A program made the position numbers and the translations under genes. From assembly GCF_030954495.1 (NCBI RefSeq), contig NZ_JAVHUW010000025.1:1-64000 (forward strand): a stretch of 64,000 nt of DNA, written 5' to 3'. Origin of the DNA: Candidatus Desulfosporosinus nitrosoreducens (GTDB taxonomy: Bacteria > Bacillota > Desulfitobacteriia > Desulfitobacteriales > Desulfitobacteriaceae). Positions 37,766 through 45,500 of this stretch are shown in pieces (position 1 is the first letter of the stretch; every line of letters begins with the position of its first letter). The notes below the pieces were generated by a model. The model had not been told where the DNA came from and searched no databases. It saw only the letters and a list, made by a program, of their open reading frames with translations.

Positions 37766-38926
37766 GTGAAAAAAGCTAAAGTACTACTAGGTATAGCAGT
37801 GATCATGTTGGGGATGGTCTCTGGCTGTGGCAGCGCAGGGACCGCGAAAGATACCGGAGACATTAAAATTGGCGGGGATCTGGAATTATCAGGTGGTGTG
37901 GCGACATATGGACAATCTGTTTTGAACTCAGTTAATTTGGCTTTTGCAGATCAAAATCAGAAAGGCGGCGTTCTTGGCAGACAGCTGCAATTTGTCACCG
38001 CTGACAATAAATCAGAGGCCGGTGAGTCAACATCGGCAATCACTAAACTAATTACCCAGGACAAAGTTGTAGCGGTACTTGGTGCTGTAACAAGCTCAAA
38101 TACCAAAGCAGCGGTTCCTGTTGCGATGGATAACAAAATTCCGCTTATTACACCGACCGCAACTAATTCAGAAGTCACAGTTAACAAAGATGGGTCCTTA
38201 AATTCATGGGTATTTAGAAGCTGCTTCTTAGATCCTTTCCAAGGGAAAGTAGCTGCCAATTTTGTTTTAAATACTCTTAAAGTAAAAAATGCGGCTGTAT
38301 TTATCGATCAAAAAGATGATTATTCTAAAGGCCTGGCAGCTGAATTCAGCAAAGACATTAAAGATAGCGGCGGAACGATTACGGATACAGAGAATTATGT
38401 TGGCGGAGACAAAGATTTCAAGTCAACATTGACAAGAATTAAAGCAAGTAATCCGGAGGTTGTCTTCGTTCCCGGTTATTACAATGAAGTAGGTTTAATT
38501 GTCAAACAAGGCCGGGAGCTTGGCATAACGGTGCCTTTTGTTGGAGGAGACGGCTGGGATTCGGCGCAATTGCCCGAGCTGGCAGGAGCGGCAAACCTTA
38601 ATAATACTTATTTCGTAAATCATATGTGGGCGGAAGACCCTGCCACAAAACCTTTTGTAGAGGCTTATAAAGCGAAGTATAATACAGAGCCCGACGCTTT
38701 GGCAGCTTTGGGGTATGACGCGGCGGAAATGCTGATTTCGGCTATTAAAACAGCCGGAAGTACCGATGCAGAAAAAATCAGACAAGCTTTAGAGAATACA
38801 AAAGATTTCAGTGGGGTCACCGGGGTTATTACTGTAGATCCTAAAACTCACAATCCCGTGAAAAGCGCAGTCATTATCAAGATGGTGGATGGGAAAAAGA
38901 CGTTGTTAACACACGTTAATCCATAA
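37766..38926 (+). CDS. livK: Branched-chain amino-acid ABC transporter binding lipoprotein (copy 1)
   Basis: This 386-residue extracytoplasmic binding protein has lipobox GMVSGC. The mature part shows the Peripla_BP_6 pattern: GGDLELSGGVATYGQSVLNS, TADNKSEAGESTSAITKLI, AVFIDQKDDYSKGLA and ALGYDAAEML. It delivers leucine/isoleucine/valine or similar ligands to LivHMGF. GGAGG precedes the GTG start. A terminator separates it from its paralogue at 39175, with which it shares most motifs. The ligand cannot be read from the sequence. Confidence 0.92.
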   Translation: MKKAKVLLGIAVIMLGMVSGCGSAGTAKDTGDIKIGGDLELSGGVATYGQSVLNSVNLAFADQNQKGGVLGRQLQFVTADNKSEAGESTSAITKLITQDKVVAVLGAVTSSNTKAAVPVAMDNKIPLITPTATNSEVTVNKDGSLNSWVFRSCFLDPFQGKVAANFVLNTLKVKNAAVFIDQKDDYSKGLAAEFSKDIKDSGGTITDTENYVGGDKDFKSTLTRIKASNPEVVFVPGYYNEVGLIVKQGRELGITVPFVGGDGWDSAQLPELAGAANLNNTYFVNHMWAEDPATKPFVEAYKAKYNTEPDALAALGYDAAEMLISAIKTAGSTDAEKIRQALENTKDFSGVTGVITVDPKTHNPVKSAVIIKMVDGKKTLLTHVNP

Positions 38927-39060
38927 TTCGAAATTTTCAGTAAGTGAAATATGACTTATAACAGATTGGGCCTTGACTAAATCTTATACAAAAGATAAAA
39001 TTAGCATACAGAGCTTAGCTAACTTTTTTTAGAAGTTATCCAATATGAATAAGGCGGAGA

Positions 39061-39101
39061 AGCCCCAGTCACTAAGGTTTAAGCTTGGACTGGGGCTTTT
39101 A
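39061..39101 (+). terminator. Rho-independent terminator between the two livK copies
   Basis: AGCCCCAGTC pairs with GACTGGGGCT around a 17-base loop, followed by TTTT. Confidence 0.85.
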
Positions 39102-39174
39102 ATAAAAGACTTGGAGGTGGACCAATACTTAAAAAGACACAATATTTAGAATTTATAATTAAGGAGGAGAAAAA

Positions 39175-40368
39175 GTGAGAAAATTTCACAAGGTATTTTC
39201 AATGGGATTTGTGGCGTTATTAAGCTTATCGTTGGTTGCAGGATGCGGTACGGCTCAGAAAACTGCCTCAGGTGGATCGGGTGATTCCAATACACCGATT
39301 AAGGTAGGGGGCAACTTAGAGCTGACTGGCGGAACGGCCATGTTTGGTCAAGCAGCACAGAATGCCATTAATTTAGCATTCGAACAGCAAAATGCCAAAG
39401 GTGGAGTTTTAGGCAGACAAATAGTTTTAGATGCGGCGGACAATAAATCAGATGCCGGGGAATCAACTTCGGCAGTTACCAAGCTTGTTACTCAAGATAA
39501 GGTTGTTGCCGTCATAGGATCAATGACAAGCTCAGTTACGCTTGCGGCTGTACCTGTTGTAACGGATAACAAGATCCCGATGATTTCACCGAGTGGGACT
39601 AACTCTAAGCTTACAGTGGATCCAGCAACTAATCAGGTTCGTCCATGGATTTTCCGAGCCTGTTTCATTGACCCATTCCAGGGTCAGGTTGCGGCGAATT
39701 TTGCGATTAACAATTTGAAGGCTAAAGCGGCTGCTATAATTATTGACCAGAAAAGTGATTATTCCAAAGGCTTAGCCGACGCTTTTAAGACGAACTTCCA
39801 AAAAGGGAATGGACAAATCGTTGGCACTGAGCAATATGTTGCGGGCAGTGACAAAGATTTCCGACCAATCTTAACTCGCATCAAAGCCGAAAATCCCGAT
39901 ATGGTATGGGTGCCGGGCTATTATCAAGAAGTTGGCCTAATCGTCAAGCAAGCACGTGAGTTAGGCATGAAAATGCCGTTCATGGGTGGAGATGGCTGGG
40001 ATGATCCTCAGCTCTTCAATATCGGCGGCAACGACGCTTTGAACAATACTTACTATGTTGACCATGTAGCAACGGACGATCCGGGAATGGCTACCTTTGT
40101 TAAGGATTACAAAGCGAAATTTAACAGCGAACCTAATGCTATGGCAGCTTTGGGTTATGATGCTGCCAACCTGCTTATTAAAGCAATCGAAGATGCCAAG
40201 AGTACCGACCCAGAGAAAATCCGTACTGCTTTGGAAAATATGAAAGGTTTTAACGGAGTCGGCGGTGAGATTACCATCGATCCCAAAACTCATAATCCAC
40301 TGAAGAGTGCCGTTATCAAAGAAAACAAAGATGGCAAATCTGTTTTCTTGACGCGTGTCGCTCCCTAA
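39175..40368 (+). CDS. livK: Branched-chain amino-acid ABC transporter binding lipoprotein (copy 2)
   Basis: This 397-residue paralogue of the gene at 37766 has lipobox SLVAGC and the same succession of motifs (GGNLELTGGTAMFGQAAQNA, ADNKSDAGESTSAVTKLV, DQKSDYSKGLADAF, MAALGYDAANLL). The two differ in many surface and probable pocket residues, so they may hold different ligands. AAGGAGGAG precedes the GTG start. It lies closest to livHMGF, with only a hairpin between, and is likely the main partner of that permease. Confidence 0.92.
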   Translation: MRKFHKVFSMGFVALLSLSLVAGCGTAQKTASGGSGDSNTPIKVGGNLELTGGTAMFGQAAQNAINLAFEQQNAKGGVLGRQIVLDAADNKSDAGESTSAVTKLVTQDKVVAVIGSMTSSVTLAAVPVVTDNKIPMISPSGTNSKLTVDPATNQVRPWIFRACFIDPFQGQVAANFAINNLKAKAAAIIIDQKSDYSKGLADAFKTNFQKGNGQIVGTEQYVAGSDKDFRPILTRIKAENPDMVWVPGYYQEVGLIVKQARELGMKMPFMGGDGWDDPQLFNIGGNDALNNTYYVDHVATDDPGMATFVKDYKAKFNSEPNAMAALGYDAANLLIKAIEDAKSTDPEKIRTALENMKGFNGVGGEITIDPKTHNPLKSAVIKENKDGKSVFLTRVAP

Positions 40369-40423
40369 GAGACGATAATGAGTAGCAGAGCTACCAAAAA
40401 TGGTTAAAACCATCCCATAAGCG

Positions 40424-40456
40424 GAGAGGGAGGGAAAAGATTCACCCTCTCTCTTC
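40424..40456 (+). terminator. Hairpin between livK copy 2 and livH
   Basis: GAGAGGG and CCCTCTC pair around a 14-base loop, followed by TCTTCT. The weak T run suggests partial termination, or an RNA-stability hairpin, leaving binding protein in excess over permease. Confidence 0.5.
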
Positions 40457-40492
40457 TAATTGGAAAGGTTATGCATAAAAGGGAGTGAGTAT

Positions 40493-41386
40493 ATGGGAAG
40501 TAGTATTGCATTACAAGTATTTCAACAAATTGTCAACGGGCTGTCCTTAGGAAGCATTTATGCGTTAATTGCCTTAGGATACACCATGGTCTACGGTATT
40601 GTTAAGCTGATTAATTTTGCCCATGGCGATGTAATGATGGTGGGAGCCTATGCGGGTTGGTATGCTACCACGGTCCTGCACTTATCGTTCTTGCCTGCTC
40701 TGCTGTTTGCAATGATATCCTGTGCAATTCTGGGAGTAGTTATAGAAAGGATTGCTTATAAACCTTTACGTAACGCAACGCGGATAGCGGCTTTGATTAC
40801 GGCTATCGGTGTTTCACTATTTCTGGAATATGGCGGTATGCTGGTTGTGACCGCACAAGTTCGCACCTATCCTCCAGTTTTTCCGGAAACAATCTATAAC
40901 GTGGGCGGAGTGATGTTCAAATACGGAGATATTGTCATGATCGTCACCGCTGTAGTCCTTATGGCTCTTCTTCATTTTACCGTTCAATATACAAAAATGG
41001 GGAAAGCAATGAGGGCTGTTTCTTTTGATAAAGATGCCGCGTTATTAATGGGCATTAATACAAATAACATTATCTCGTTTACCTTTGCTATTGGCTCTGC
41101 TCTAGCGGCAGCGGCCGGCGTGCTGCTGGGTGTGTACTTTAATACCATTGATCCGCTGATGGGTATTATCCCAGGATTAAAGGCTTTTGTAGCCGCAGTA
41201 TTAGGCGGAATTGGAATTATTCCCGGAGCTATGGTCGGCGGCCTAATGTTAGGTTTAGTTGAATCGATCGTGAGTGGCTTTGGAGCTTCGACTTGGCGGG
41301 ATGCCGTTGCCTTTCTCATCTTGATTCTTGTACTCATTGTTAAACCAAGCGGATTATTTGGTAAAAATGTACGTGAGAAAGTGTAG
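40493..41386 (+). CDS. livH: Branched-chain amino-acid ABC transporter permease LivH
   Basis: This 297-residue membrane protein has about eight helices. It carries GLSLGSIYALIALGYTMVYG near the start and the cytoplasmic coupling region ATRIAALITAIGVSLFLEY. The start ATG at 40493 has AAGGGAGTGAG upstream; the frame is open eleven codons further without a ribosome site. It forms the channel with LivM, and is followed by livM after ten bases. Confidence 0.94.
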   Translation: MGSSIALQVFQQIVNGLSLGSIYALIALGYTMVYGIVKLINFAHGDVMMVGAYAGWYATTVLHLSFLPALLFAMISCAILGVVIERIAYKPLRNATRIAALITAIGVSLFLEYGGMLVVTAQVRTYPPVFPETIYNVGGVMFKYGDIVMIVTAVVLMALLHFTVQYTKMGKAMRAVSFDKDAALLMGINTNNIISFTFAIGSALAAAAGVLLGVYFNTIDPLMGIIPGLKAFVAAVLGGIGIIPGAMVGGLMLGLVESIVSGFGASTWRDAVAFLILILVLIVKPSGLFGKNVREKV

Positions 41387-41396
41387 GTGAGAATAA

Positions 41397-42350
41397 ATGA
41401 GCAACCTGTTCAACCGCAAAAATATAGTGGCACTTGTGGCGATTGGTCTTATATATGGTATTATTCAAGGACTGATCGTGGTTGATATACTGCCTCCTTT
41501 CTATAAGCTGACATTAATCCTCATTTGTATTTACATTATTCTTTCAACAAGTCTAAATTTAATTAACGGGATTACAGGGCAATTTTCAATTGGTCACGCC
41601 GGATTTATGGCGGTGGGAGCGTATATTTCGGCGATCGTAACGGCCATTCACCATGGCCCCTTGATTTTAGGCCTCCTAGCCGGGGCGCTTGTGGCTGCCG
41701 CAGCCGGTATTGTGGTCGGCTTGCCCACGCTTCGTCTCAATGGAGATTATTTGGCCATTGCCACCTTGGGCTTTGGCGAGATTGTAAGAATTATATTCTT
41801 GAACACAGAATATGTGGGAGGAGCCGCAGGATTTACCCTTCCAAGCAAAATTACCTGGACATGGGCCTTTGGCTTAATGGCCTTAAGTGTCATTTTAATA
41901 AAAAACTTTGTCAATTCCACTCATGGTCGAGCTTGTATCTCAGTTCGTGAAAATGAGATTGCGGCGGAGTCAATGGGTGTCAACACGACAAAATATAAGG
42001 TAATGGCCTTTACGCTGGGAGCCTTTTTTGCCGGTCTGGCCGGTGGGATTTACGCGAATTATATGTATATTATTCAGCCCATGACCTTTCAATTTTTAAA
42101 GTCCTTTGATATTCTGGTTATGGTGGTATTAGGTGGATTAGGTAGCATTACAGGTGGTATTGTCGGCGCCATAGTTATGACCTTGGTTTCTGCCCTGCTG
42201 TCTAGCTTCCCGGAATGGCGGCTTGTAATCACCGCAGTATTATTGATCATCATGATGATTTTCAGACCGACAGGATTATTGGGAACAAAGGAATTCAGCT
42301 TAAGCTTCCTGGGAAAGAAGGGTGAGAAAAATGCCTCTTCTAAGTATTGA
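41397..42350 (+). CDS. livM: Branched-chain amino-acid ABC transporter permease LivM
   Basis: This 317-residue second permease has about nine membrane helices. It carries LNLINGITGQFSIGHAGFMA and GDYLAIATLGFGEIVRIIF, the usual LivM blocks, and ends with a charged tail. AGGTGAG precedes the ATG. Its end overlaps the start of livG by about 20 bases. Confidence 0.94.
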   Translation: MSNLFNRKNIVALVAIGLIYGIIQGLIVVDILPPFYKLTLILICIYIILSTSLNLINGITGQFSIGHAGFMAVGAYISAIVTAIHHGPLILGLLAGALVAAAAGIVVGLPTLRLNGDYLAIATLGFGEIVRIIFLNTEYVGGAAGFTLPSKITWTWAFGLMALSVILIKNFVNSTHGRACISVRENEIAAESMGVNTTKYKVMAFTLGAFFAGLAGGIYANYMYIIQPMTFQFLKSFDILVMVVLGGLGSITGGIVGAIVMTLVSALLSSFPEWRLVITAVLLIIMMIFRPTGLLGTKEFSLSFLGKKGEKNASSKY

Positions 42351-43098
42351 GAATCTCTCTAAGTCATTCGGAGGCTTAAAAGCAGTTTCCGAATTAAATA
42401 TTAAGATTGATGAGGGAGAATTAATTGGTCTCATTGGACCAAATGGTGCGGGAAAAACAACAGTTTTTAATCTTCTTACAGGGGTTTATGATAAATCTGA
42501 AGGGGATATATTATTTGAGGGCAAAAGTATATGTGGACTTAAACCCTACCAGGTGACTTCCCGCGGCATAGCCCGAACCTTCCAGAACATCCGCCTTTTT
42601 AGCGATCTGAGTGTTATTGACAATGTAAAAATTGCCTATCATCAACGTTCAGCCTACACGACACTGAGTGCTTTGCTGCGTTTGCCCAGCTTTTATTCGG
42701 GAGAAAAGACGATGCAGCGCAATGCTCTGGAACTGCTTAAAATTTTTCATCTTGAAAATAAGGCCAATGAAACAGCGAAAAATTTGCCCTACGGTGAACA
42801 GCGCCGTTTAGAGATTGCTCGGGCCTTGGCTACTGAGCCTAAGCTTTTATTGCTTGATGAGCCTGCCGCAGGTATGAATCCCCAGGAAACCCAAGAACTT
42901 ATGAACCTTATTCGCTGGATAAGAGATAAATTCAAACTGACCATTCTCCTTATTGAGCACGATATGTCTTTGGTTATGGGCGTTTGTGAGCGTATCTATG
43001 TTTTGGATTACGGTATGATCATTGCTCACGGCGTTCCGGATGAAATCAAGCAAAATCCTAAAGTTATCGAGGCTTATTTAGGGGAGGAGGTTGTCTGA
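42331..43098 (+). CDS. livG: Branched-chain amino-acid ABC transporter ATPase LivG
   Basis: This 255-residue ATPase has Walker A GPNGAGKTTVFN, Q-loop RTFQNIRLF, signature NLPYGEQRRLEIARALA, Walker B LLLLDEPAAGMN and switch His (IEHDM). The C-terminal LivG tail HGVPDEIKQNPKVIEAYLGE is present. The start is the ATG at 42331, with GGGTGAG upstream; a GTG three codons earlier is possible. The stop overlaps the livF start (TGATG). Confidence 0.94.
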   Translation: MPLLSIENLSKSFGGLKAVSELNIKIDEGELIGLIGPNGAGKTTVFNLLTGVYDKSEGDILFEGKSICGLKPYQVTSRGIARTFQNIRLFSDLSVIDNVKIAYHQRSAYTTLSALLRLPSFYSGEKTMQRNALELLKIFHLENKANETAKNLPYGEQRRLEIARALATEPKLLLLDEPAAGMNPQETQELMNLIRWIRDKFKLTILLIEHDMSLVMGVCERIYVLDYGMIIAHGVPDEIKQNPKVIEAYLGEEVV

Positions 43099-43802
43099 TG
43101 CTGGTACTAGAAGATATTAATGTTTATTACGGTGCCATTCATGCCCTCAAAGGGATCTCCTTCCGTGTTGATCAGGGGGAAATAGTCACTCTAATTGGTT
43201 CAAATGGTGCAGGGAAAAGCACAAGCCTTAAAACAATCTCCGGATTACTGCGCCCGAAATCGGGAAAAATTACTTTTAATGAGGCAAATTTGGCTGTCGT
43301 TGCTCCGCAAAACATTGTGGCCAAAGGGATTTCTCAAGTTCCGGAAGGCAGGCATGTTTTTGCTAATATGACCGTTATTGAAAACTTAGAAATGGGATCT
43401 TATTTGCGCAAGGATAAAGCAGGGATAAAACAAGATCTTGAACGTGTGTATCAATTATTTCCACGTCTTAAAGAGCGGAGCAGTCAAGTTTCGGGAACTT
43501 TATCAGGTGGAGAACAACAAATGTTGGCAATGGGACGGGCTCTGATGTCCAAGCCTCAACTTCTTTTGCTTGATGAACCCTCAATGGGGCTGGCGCCGAT
43601 TTTGGTTAAGCAGATCTTCTCAATTATTAAAGAAATTAATGAAAGCGGCACTACTATTTTGCTTGTGGAACAAAACGCTCACATGGCTCTTTCTGTAGCC
43701 AATCGGGCTTATGTGCTGGAGACAGGTAAGATTGTTCTTTCAGGAGATGCGAAGGAGTTAGCAGCCAGCGAAGAAATTCGCAAGGCCTATTTAGGAGGGT
43801 AA
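43098..43802 (+). CDS. livF: Branched-chain amino-acid ABC transporter ATPase LivF
   Basis: This 234-residue ATPase is the second nucleotide-binding subunit. It has Walker A GSNGAGKSTSLK, the LivF-specific QVPEGRHVFANMTVIENL, signature LSGGEQQMLAMGRALM, Walker B LLLLDEPSMGL and H-loop VEQNAH. The ATG overlaps the livG stop and GGGGAGGAGG lies just upstream. It is the last gene of the transporter proper. Confidence 0.95.
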   Translation: MLVLEDINVYYGAIHALKGISFRVDQGEIVTLIGSNGAGKSTSLKTISGLLRPKSGKITFNEANLAVVAPQNIVAKGISQVPEGRHVFANMTVIENLEMGSYLRKDKAGIKQDLERVYQLFPRLKERSSQVSGTLSGGEQQMLAMGRALMSKPQLLLLDEPSMGLAPILVKQIFSIIKEINESGTTILLVEQNAHMALSVANRAYVLETGKIVLSGDAKELAASEEIRKAYLGG

Positions 43803-43915
43803 TGCATATTCCTTATACTAGACTGGAAGTAGAACTTGCAGGTGGCGAATAGATATTCGGAAACGAACCAAGTTTTTACTTTATAGAACGTTTAAGTAGA
43901 AAGGGGTAAGGAAAA

Positions 43916-44539
43916 ATGTATGTTCGCCAATTTATGACAACCCAAGTTTTCACGGTGTCTCCGGAGGAATCCATTGCAGATGCTATGGCCCTAATGCGTG
44001 AGAAAAAGGTTGATCGGCTGCCGGTTTTGGAGAAAGAAAAACTGGTAGGGTTTGTGACTGATGGGGATCTCCGGGAAGTTTCGCCATCACCAGCAACAAC
44101 GTTGAGTATTTTTGAGCTCAATTATCTTGTAGCTAAAACCCCCATTCGAGAAGTTGCCATTAAAAAAGTTATCACTTGCCATCCGGACATGGGAATTGAA
44201 GACGCCGCATTGTTAATGCGGGAGCACAAAATTGGCGGGTTACCTGTACTTGAAGATAACAAACTTGTAGGTATTATCACGGGCTATGATATCTTAGACG
44301 CTTTCTTAGATATTATGGGCTCCCGCAGCCCCGGTAAACGCGTTGTTATTGAACGAAAAGACGAGAAAGGTATCTTGTTGGACATTGGTACAATATTTAA
44401 GAAATTTGATACCAATGTGGCGAGTTTTGCCTTTTACCATTTGCGGGAAAATAAAGTTCAGTTATTGGCTCGGCTGCAAGGTGAGCAGTTAGATGAGGTT
44501 AAAGCTTCCTTAGAAGAAAAAGGTTACATTATTCGTTGA
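43916..44539 (+). CDS. CBS-pair and ACT domain protein, AcuB-like
   Basis: This 207-residue cytoplasmic protein has two CBS motifs (about residues 1-60, MTTQVFTVSPEESIADAMAL, and 75-135) and a C-terminal ACT-like domain (about 140-205). CBS pairs bind adenine nucleotides and ACT domains bind amino acids. This architecture is that of AcuB-type proteins, whose role is still unclear. It follows livF by 113 bases with its own AAAGGGG ribosome site, and a strong hairpin ends it. Placed after an amino-acid importer, it could sense the imported ligand; that is inference. Confidence 0.8.
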   Translation: MYVRQFMTTQVFTVSPEESIADAMALMREKKVDRLPVLEKEKLVGFVTDGDLREVSPSPATTLSIFELNYLVAKTPIREVAIKKVITCHPDMGIEDAALLMREHKIGGLPVLEDNKLVGIITGYDILDAFLDIMGSRSPGKRVVIERKDEKGILLDIGTIFKKFDTNVASFAFYHLRENKVQLLARLQGEQLDEVKASLEEKGYIIR

Positions 44540-44540
44540 A

Positions 44541-44582
44541 AAAACGTGGGAAGTAGAAGGGTTTCTTCTATTTCCCACGTTA
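44541..44582 (+). terminator. Long hairpin terminator after the CBS-ACT gene
   Basis: About 16 paired bases, ACGTGGGAAGTAGAAG against CTTCTATTTCCCACGT with one G-U pair and a GGTTT loop. The T run after it is short. Confidence 0.7.
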
Positions 44583-44633
44583 ACTGTCTTTCGGTTATAA
44601 TTAGTGATTTCCTGAATTTTTGAGGTGCTTATT

Positions 44634-44698
44634 CTAAGTCAATGATAAACGGACATATTAAGTTTTCGTTTCAATATGTCCGTTTATCATTGACTTAG
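44634..44698. repeat. Perfect 26-bp inverted repeat (large palindrome)
   Basis: The arm CTAAGTCAATGATAAACGGA... (44634-44659) and its exact reverse complement (44673-44698) flank a 13-base loop. There is no T run and no gene inside. It could be a two-way terminator, a small palindromic repeat element, or a protein-binding site. Confidence 0.8.
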
Positions 44699-44744
44699 AT
44701 CCGGATGGCAGCTTAAATAATACATGGTCAAGAAAACGCTGCTA

Positions 44745-44882
44745 TCATTTGGGATTTACATAAGCTATTAGAACAGTTTCCTGCCCGCCCGAATTGGAGG
44801 AATTAAGTTTGTTTTCCAATTCTCTTAAATCTTGGACTTGATCGTTACTTAAAGCAGAGAAGAATATTTTAGAGTGATCCAT
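44745..44882 (-). CDS. Small protein of 45 residues, unknown function
   Basis: The frame reads MDHSKIFFSALSNDQVQDLR, then a Lys/Asn/Ser stretch, and ends ETVLIAYVNPK. It has a strong ribosome site (AAAGGAGTCACAG) just ahead of the ATG at 44882. It is acidic-to-neutral, with one probable amphipathic helix and no membrane segment. I recognise no family. A 28-bp dyad (44951-44978) lies about 70 bases upstream and could be its operator. It is bracketed by the 26-bp palindrome downstream and selC upstream. Confidence 0.55.
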   Translation of the reverse strand: MDHSKIFFSALSNDQVQDLRELENKLNSSNSGGQETVLIAYVNPK

Positions 44883-44950
44883 CTGTGACTCCTTTCTAAT
44901 TTAATGTTCTCATTATTAATATTTTAGATGATAAAAAGTTGTTAGATTTA

Positions 44951-44978
44951 GTATATACACATAGCTGTGCTTATATAC
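44951..44978. promoter_or_regulatory. Imperfect 28-bp dyad, possible operator
   Basis: GTATATACACATAGCTGTGC... reads nearly the same on both strands: arms GTATATA and TATATAC with a central AGCT, and only a few mismatched pairs. It lies between the small minus-strand gene and the selC promoter, so it could serve either. Confidence 0.4.
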
Positions 44979-45053
44979 TTGCGGGAATTAGAAAAAATTT
45001 TATTTGACAGAATGGCAATAGGATTAAAAAAATGATTTACTTCCATATTCAGT

Positions 45054-45082
45054 GCGAATGTGTTAAAATATCTGACGATAGA
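45054..45082 (+). promoter_or_regulatory. Candidate selC promoter region
   Basis: A TTCCAT box followed after 17 bases by TAAAAT (near 45065-45070) lies about 15 bases before the tRNA. A TTGACA at about 45005-45010 could be a second, more distant promoter start. Confidence 0.35.
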
Positions 45083-45084
45083 AT

Positions 45085-45182
45085 GGGGATGGATGGTGGC
45101 TGGTGCTGCTCCCGGACTTCAAATCCGCGTGTCGGGACGCAGAACGTTCCGAGGTGTGTTCGATTCGCACGCATCCCCGCCA
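45085..45182 (+). tRNA. selC: tRNA-Sec (selenocysteine, anticodon TCA)
   Basis: This 98-base gene has the special tRNA-Sec shape: a long acceptor (GGGGATGG against GCATCCCC, last pair mismatched), a 6-bp D stem (GGTGGC/GCTGCT), anticodon loop CTTCAAA giving TCA within CGGA/TCCG, a long variable arm with an 8-bp stem (TCGGGACG/CGTTCCGA), T-loop TTCGATT, discriminator G and encoded CCA. The anticodon loop is the same as in E. coli selC. It is charged with serine by SerS and then converted by SelA. selB lies 7.6 kb upstream. Confidence 0.95.
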
Positions 45183-45191
45183 CTTTCGAGC

Positions 45192-45222
45192 GTAGACAAG
45201 GCAGCGAGAAGCTGTCTTTTTG
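45192..45222 (+). terminator. Terminator after selC
   Basis: CAGC/GCTG with AGA/TCT outside (and a bulge on the 5' side), followed by TTTTT. Confidence 0.65.
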
Positions 45223-45255
45223 ACGTATAGAGATCTTCGATGCTGATAGAGGAGG

Positions 45256-45306
45256 ATTTCTCGGTAGAGAAATCGAATAAGTTCAGGTTAAACTTATTCG
45301 ATTTTG
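45256..45306 (+). promoter_or_regulatory. Two mutually exclusive hairpins upstream of cvpA
   Basis: GATTTCTC, GGTA, GAGAAATC forms a perfect 8-bp hairpin (45256-45275). AAATCGAATAAGTT (45270-45283) pairs perfectly with AACTTATTCGATTT (45291-45304), followed by TTG. The two share AAATC, so only one can form: the layout of an attenuator. A weak TTGACG...TGATAG promoter (45220-45249) lies just upstream. The next gene starts at 45501. Confidence 0.45.
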
Positions 45307-45500
45307 TGTGAAGCAAAATTTTATTTTCGGAGCCGTATAAAAGAACCTTGCTGACGTCCAAAGATACTGTTTTCGCGCAGGTTGGCATAGCGGAAAAGTC
45401 TTGGGCTCAGTCGGGCTCAAGTGGCTGCTTTGTTGAACTTGTGCCGGCAGGAAATGAGCAAACGAAGTGGGTATTTTCTAGTACCAAAAGGGGGGATTGT

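Noticed and set aside
45032..45223. Plus-strand reading frame of 63 codons
   Set aside because: It lies across the tRNA-Sec gene and its terminator.
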